Source: Amycolatopsis sp. MtRt-6 (GTDB taxonomy: Bacteria; Actinomycetota; Actinomycetes; Mycobacteriales; Pseudonocardiaceae). From it: 64,000 bases of DNA. Positions within the stretch are counted from its first letter, which is position 1. Every line of letters begins with the position of its first letter. The translations under genes and the position numbers were made by a program. The stretch is taken from assembly GCF_017308975.1 (NCBI RefSeq), contig NZ_JADWPD010000012.1, positions 180,409-244,408 on the forward strand, written 5' to 3'. The notes under the pieces are model-generated. The model was not told the DNA's origin, ran no database searches, and saw only the letters and a list, made by a program, of their open reading frames with translations. Below are positions 62,417 to 64,000 of the stretch, piece by piece.

Positions 62417-62432
62417 GTTAGCGAGCGCTAAC
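62417..62432. promoter_or_regulatory. TetR operator, site 1 (autoregulation)
   Basis: GTTAGCG (62417-62423) and CGCTAAC (62426-62432) are exact inverted copies with a two-base centre, just upstream of the TetR gene. The same site type recurs at 63484 and 63512. Confidence 0.85.
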
Positions 62433-62600
62433 GTCCGGTGGCGCCGCCGACCTTGCGCTGCGGCGAACGGCGGTTGACGGACTGATCACGTTCCCTCCTT
62501 CCGGCGTGGGCTAAGTGGGTACCTGCCGGTAACCAGGGGTTCCTTGTCAGGCTTCCACCTGCTGTTCTATTTGGGTCGGCTCTGTCACAAAGGAGTGACC

Positions 62601-63413
62601 ATGGCTGTTCCCACCCGTAATTTCCGGCGATCCCTCCTACGGTTGAGCACGGCCCTGGGGGCCGTTGTCCTTTCCACTCTCGGCGTCACGGGCCTCGCCC
62701 ACGCCGCCGGGACCGTCTACGCCGCGCTCGGCGACTCCTATTCCTCCGGGGTCGGGGCCGGCAGCTACGGCACTTCCGGGAGCTGTTACCGCAGCTCCAA
62801 GGCCTACCCGCAGCTGTGGACCAACGCCCACAGCGGTACCTCGTTCACGTTCCTCGCCTGCTCAGGGGCGAAAACCGGGGACGTGATCAACCAGGCGAAC
62901 TCGATCCCGTCGTCGGCCACGCTCGTCACGGTGACCGTCGGCGGCAACGACGCCGGGTTCGCGGACGTGATCCAGGCCTGCACCCTGGGCAGCGACTCCG
63001 ACTGCGTGAACCGCGTGAACACGGCCAAGACGTACGTCAACAACACGTTGCCGCCGTTGCTCACCAACACCTACAACGCGATCAAGGCCAAGGCGCCGGG
63101 CGCCAAGCTCGTCGTCCTGTCCTACCCGCGCTTCTACACCGTGCCCGGCTCCTGCTGGGTCGGGCTCAGCGACACCAAGCGCACCGCGATCAACTCCGGC
63201 GCGGACACGCTCGCGTCGGTGATCCAGGCGCGGGCGGCCTCGGCGGGGGCGACCTTCGTCGACGTCCGGCCGTCGTTCGCCGGGCACAACATCTGCTCGT
63301 CGGCCGACGACTACCTGCACAGCCTCACCTGGCCGGTGATCGAGTCCTACCACCCGACCGCGGCCGGGCAGTCGGGCGGCTACTACGCCCCGCTGCGGGC
63401 GGCGATCGGCTGA
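62601..63413 (+). CDS. Secreted SGNH/GDSL lipase or esterase
   Basis: Secreted hydrolase of 270 residues. A signal peptide ends GLAHA (about residue 35). Block I GDSYSSG carries the nucleophile S46, block III GGND and block V SYHPTAAGQ with the catalytic His. Six cysteines probably form three disulfides, as in Streptomyces SGNH lipases. AAAGGAG precedes the ATG. The gene sits between the TetR gene and its probable carboxylase target but ends with its own hairpin, so it may not belong to that circuit. Confidence 0.92.
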   Translation: MAVPTRNFRRSLLRLSTALGAVVLSTLGVTGLAHAAGTVYAALGDSYSSGVGAGSYGTSGSCYRSSKAYPQLWTNAHSGTSFTFLACSGAKTGDVINQANSIPSSATLVTVTVGGNDAGFADVIQACTLGSDSDCVNRVNTAKTYVNNTLPPLLTNTYNAIKAKAPGAKLVVLSYPRFYTVPGSCWVGLSDTKRTAINSGADTLASVIQARAASAGATFVDVRPSFAGHNICSSADDYLHSLTWPVIESYHPTAAGQSGGYYAPLRAAIG

Positions 63414-63427
63414 CCGCGTCCCACGGA

Positions 63428-63453
63428 GGCCACCCCGGTCCGCCGGGGTGGCC
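63428..63453 (+). terminator. Terminator after SGNH hydrolase
   Basis: GGCCACCCCGG (63428-63438) pairs with CCGGGGTGGCC (63443-63453) over a four-base loop. Confidence 0.8.
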
Positions 63454-63483
63454 TTCTCTGCAACCCGGCGACTGGACACCCAC

Positions 63484-63499
63484 GTTAGCGGTCGCTAAC
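63484..63499. promoter_or_regulatory. TetR operator, site 2
   Basis: GTTAGCG-GT-CGCTAAC, an exact inverted repeat matching site 1 in sequence and spacing, about 45 bases before the carboxylase start. Confidence 0.85.
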
Positions 63500-63511
63500 A
63501 TCGGAGCGTAG

Positions 63512-63527
63512 GTTAACGCCTGCTAAC
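63512..63527. promoter_or_regulatory. TetR operator, site 3
   Basis: GTTAACG-CC-TGCTAAC, a near copy with a one-base change in each inner arm. It lies 12 bases after site 2 and just before the ribosome site of the carboxylase. Confidence 0.75.
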
Positions 63528-63540
63528 TTCGAGGGAGCCC

Positions 63541-64000
63541 ATGGACACGCCGGCACTGGGGACTACGGCTGCCCCGGACAGCGAGGCCTACGCCCGCAAC
63601 GCCACCTCCCACGCGGAGCTGGTGGAAGACCTCCGCAAACGCCTGGCGGCCGCCCGGCTCGGCGGGCCGGAGAAGGCGCGCACCCGGCACGTCGAACGCG
63701 GCAAGCTGCTGCCCCGCGACCGCGTCGACACGCTGCTGGACCCGGGTTCGCCGTTCCTCGAGCTGTCCCCGCTGGCCGCGAACGGACTCTACGACGACGA
63801 AGCGCCGTCCGCCGGGATCATCACCGGCGTCGGGCGGGTCTCGGGCCGGGAATGCGTGGTCGTCGCCAACGACGCCACCGTCAAGGGCGGCACGTACTAC
63901 CCGATGACCGTCAAGAAGCACCTGCGCGCCCAGGAGGTCGCGCTGCACAACAACCTGCCGTGCGTCTACCTGGTGGACTCCGGCGGCGCGTTCCTGCCCA
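63541..64000 (+). CDS. Acyl-CoA carboxylase beta subunit (AccD1/MccB-like), start only
   Basis: The first 153 codons of a carboxyltransferase beta subunit run off the window. It starts MDTPALGTTAAPDSEAYARN, followed by LVEDLRKRLAAARLGGPEK, KLLPRDRVDTLLDPGSPFLELSPLAANGLY, GIITGVGRVSGRECVVVANDATVKGG and VYLVDSGGAF. The full gene should have about 530 codons. The SxLA/LYDDEAPSAG context resembles methylcrotonyl-CoA carboxylase (leucine degradation). GGGAG precedes the ATG. Two operators for the nearby TetR precede it. Confidence 0.9.
   Translation, partial: MDTPALGTTAAPDSEAYARNATSHAELVEDLRKRLAAARLGGPEKARTRHVERGKLLPRDRVDTLLDPGSPFLELSPLAANGLYDDEAPSAGIITGVGRVSGRECVVVANDATVKGGTYYPMTVKKHLRAQEVALHNNLPCVYLVDSGGAFLP

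Overview
This 64 kb window is a continuous piece of a high-GC actinobacterial chromosome. Gene order and protein sequences point to the family Pseudonocardiaceae, most likely Amycolatopsis or a close relative. The evidence is a very high third-position GC, many GTG and TTG starts, the mtrA-mtrB-lpqB-comF-hpf-secA1 order shared with Mycobacterium, SigR/RsrA, the tiny ribosomal protein bL37, PdtaS, WhiB1 and a mycobacterial-type 2-oxoglutarate decarboxylase (Kgd). I saw no rRNA or tRNA genes, no CRISPR array, no insertion sequence and no prophage. The genus is an inference; family-level placement is firmer.

Layout. 0.1-4.3 kb: the MtrA/MtrB two-component system and its lipoprotein LpqB. 4.4-10.1 kb: a ComF-like protein with a repetitive insert, a long leader region, ribosome hibernation factor HPF and SecA1. 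10.2-20.1 kb: a P450, an Rv3235-like protein, a HAD hydrolase, a TrmH methyltransferase, a wax-ester-synthase-like acyltransferase, two LppX/LprAFG lipoproteins, RsgA, an SRAP (HMCES-type) protein, an alpha/beta hydrolase and a YbaK deacylase. 20.1-24.9 kb: the SigR-RsrA redox switch with a perfect-looking autoregulatory promoter, bL37, PdtaS, WhiB1 with an upstream CRP-type site, and a diacylglycerol-kinase-family enzyme.

25-37 kb is a mixed metabolic region: acetyltransferases, a Gpm2-like phosphatase, a DUF4442 protein, an RmlC-type epimerase, malic enzyme, a branched-polyamine-synthase-like protein, a four-gene OpuC osmoprotectant ABC operon, a LysE remnant and an LLM oxidoreductase. 37-50.9 kb holds Kgd, a DUF4291 protein, one very large fused ABC exporter with asymmetric ATP sites, an ABC-2 ATPase/permease pair, an orphan OmpR-type regulator and alanine dehydrogenase. 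51-64 kb holds a quinone-reductase-like MDR protein, an M43 metalloprotease, a PucR regulator, a decayed methyltransferase, a PadR/VOC cluster, an FAD monooxygenase, metY-metX, a TetR regulator, an SGNH lipase and the start of an acyl-CoA carboxylase beta subunit that runs off the end.

Regulatory and repeat DNA is the richest part of the window. Three GTTAGCG-type palindromes link the TetR gene to the carboxylase, a TATATCCA dyad lies between divergent padR and a VOC gene, and many genes start 6-8 bases after a TANNNT hexamer, which suggests leaderless transcripts. Two families of dispersed intergenic repeats occur twice each: a 21-base-period array (23.0 and 42.6 kb) and a long GGCC-rich palindrome between convergent genes (30.2 and 61.2 kb). 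Neighbouring genes of the same strand often overlap by four bases (ATGA or GTGA), marking translationally coupled operons. I did not find one obviously novel multi-gene system; the strongest candidates for follow-up are the repeats, the nested inverted repeat before secA, the ComF insert and the asymmetric ABC exporter.
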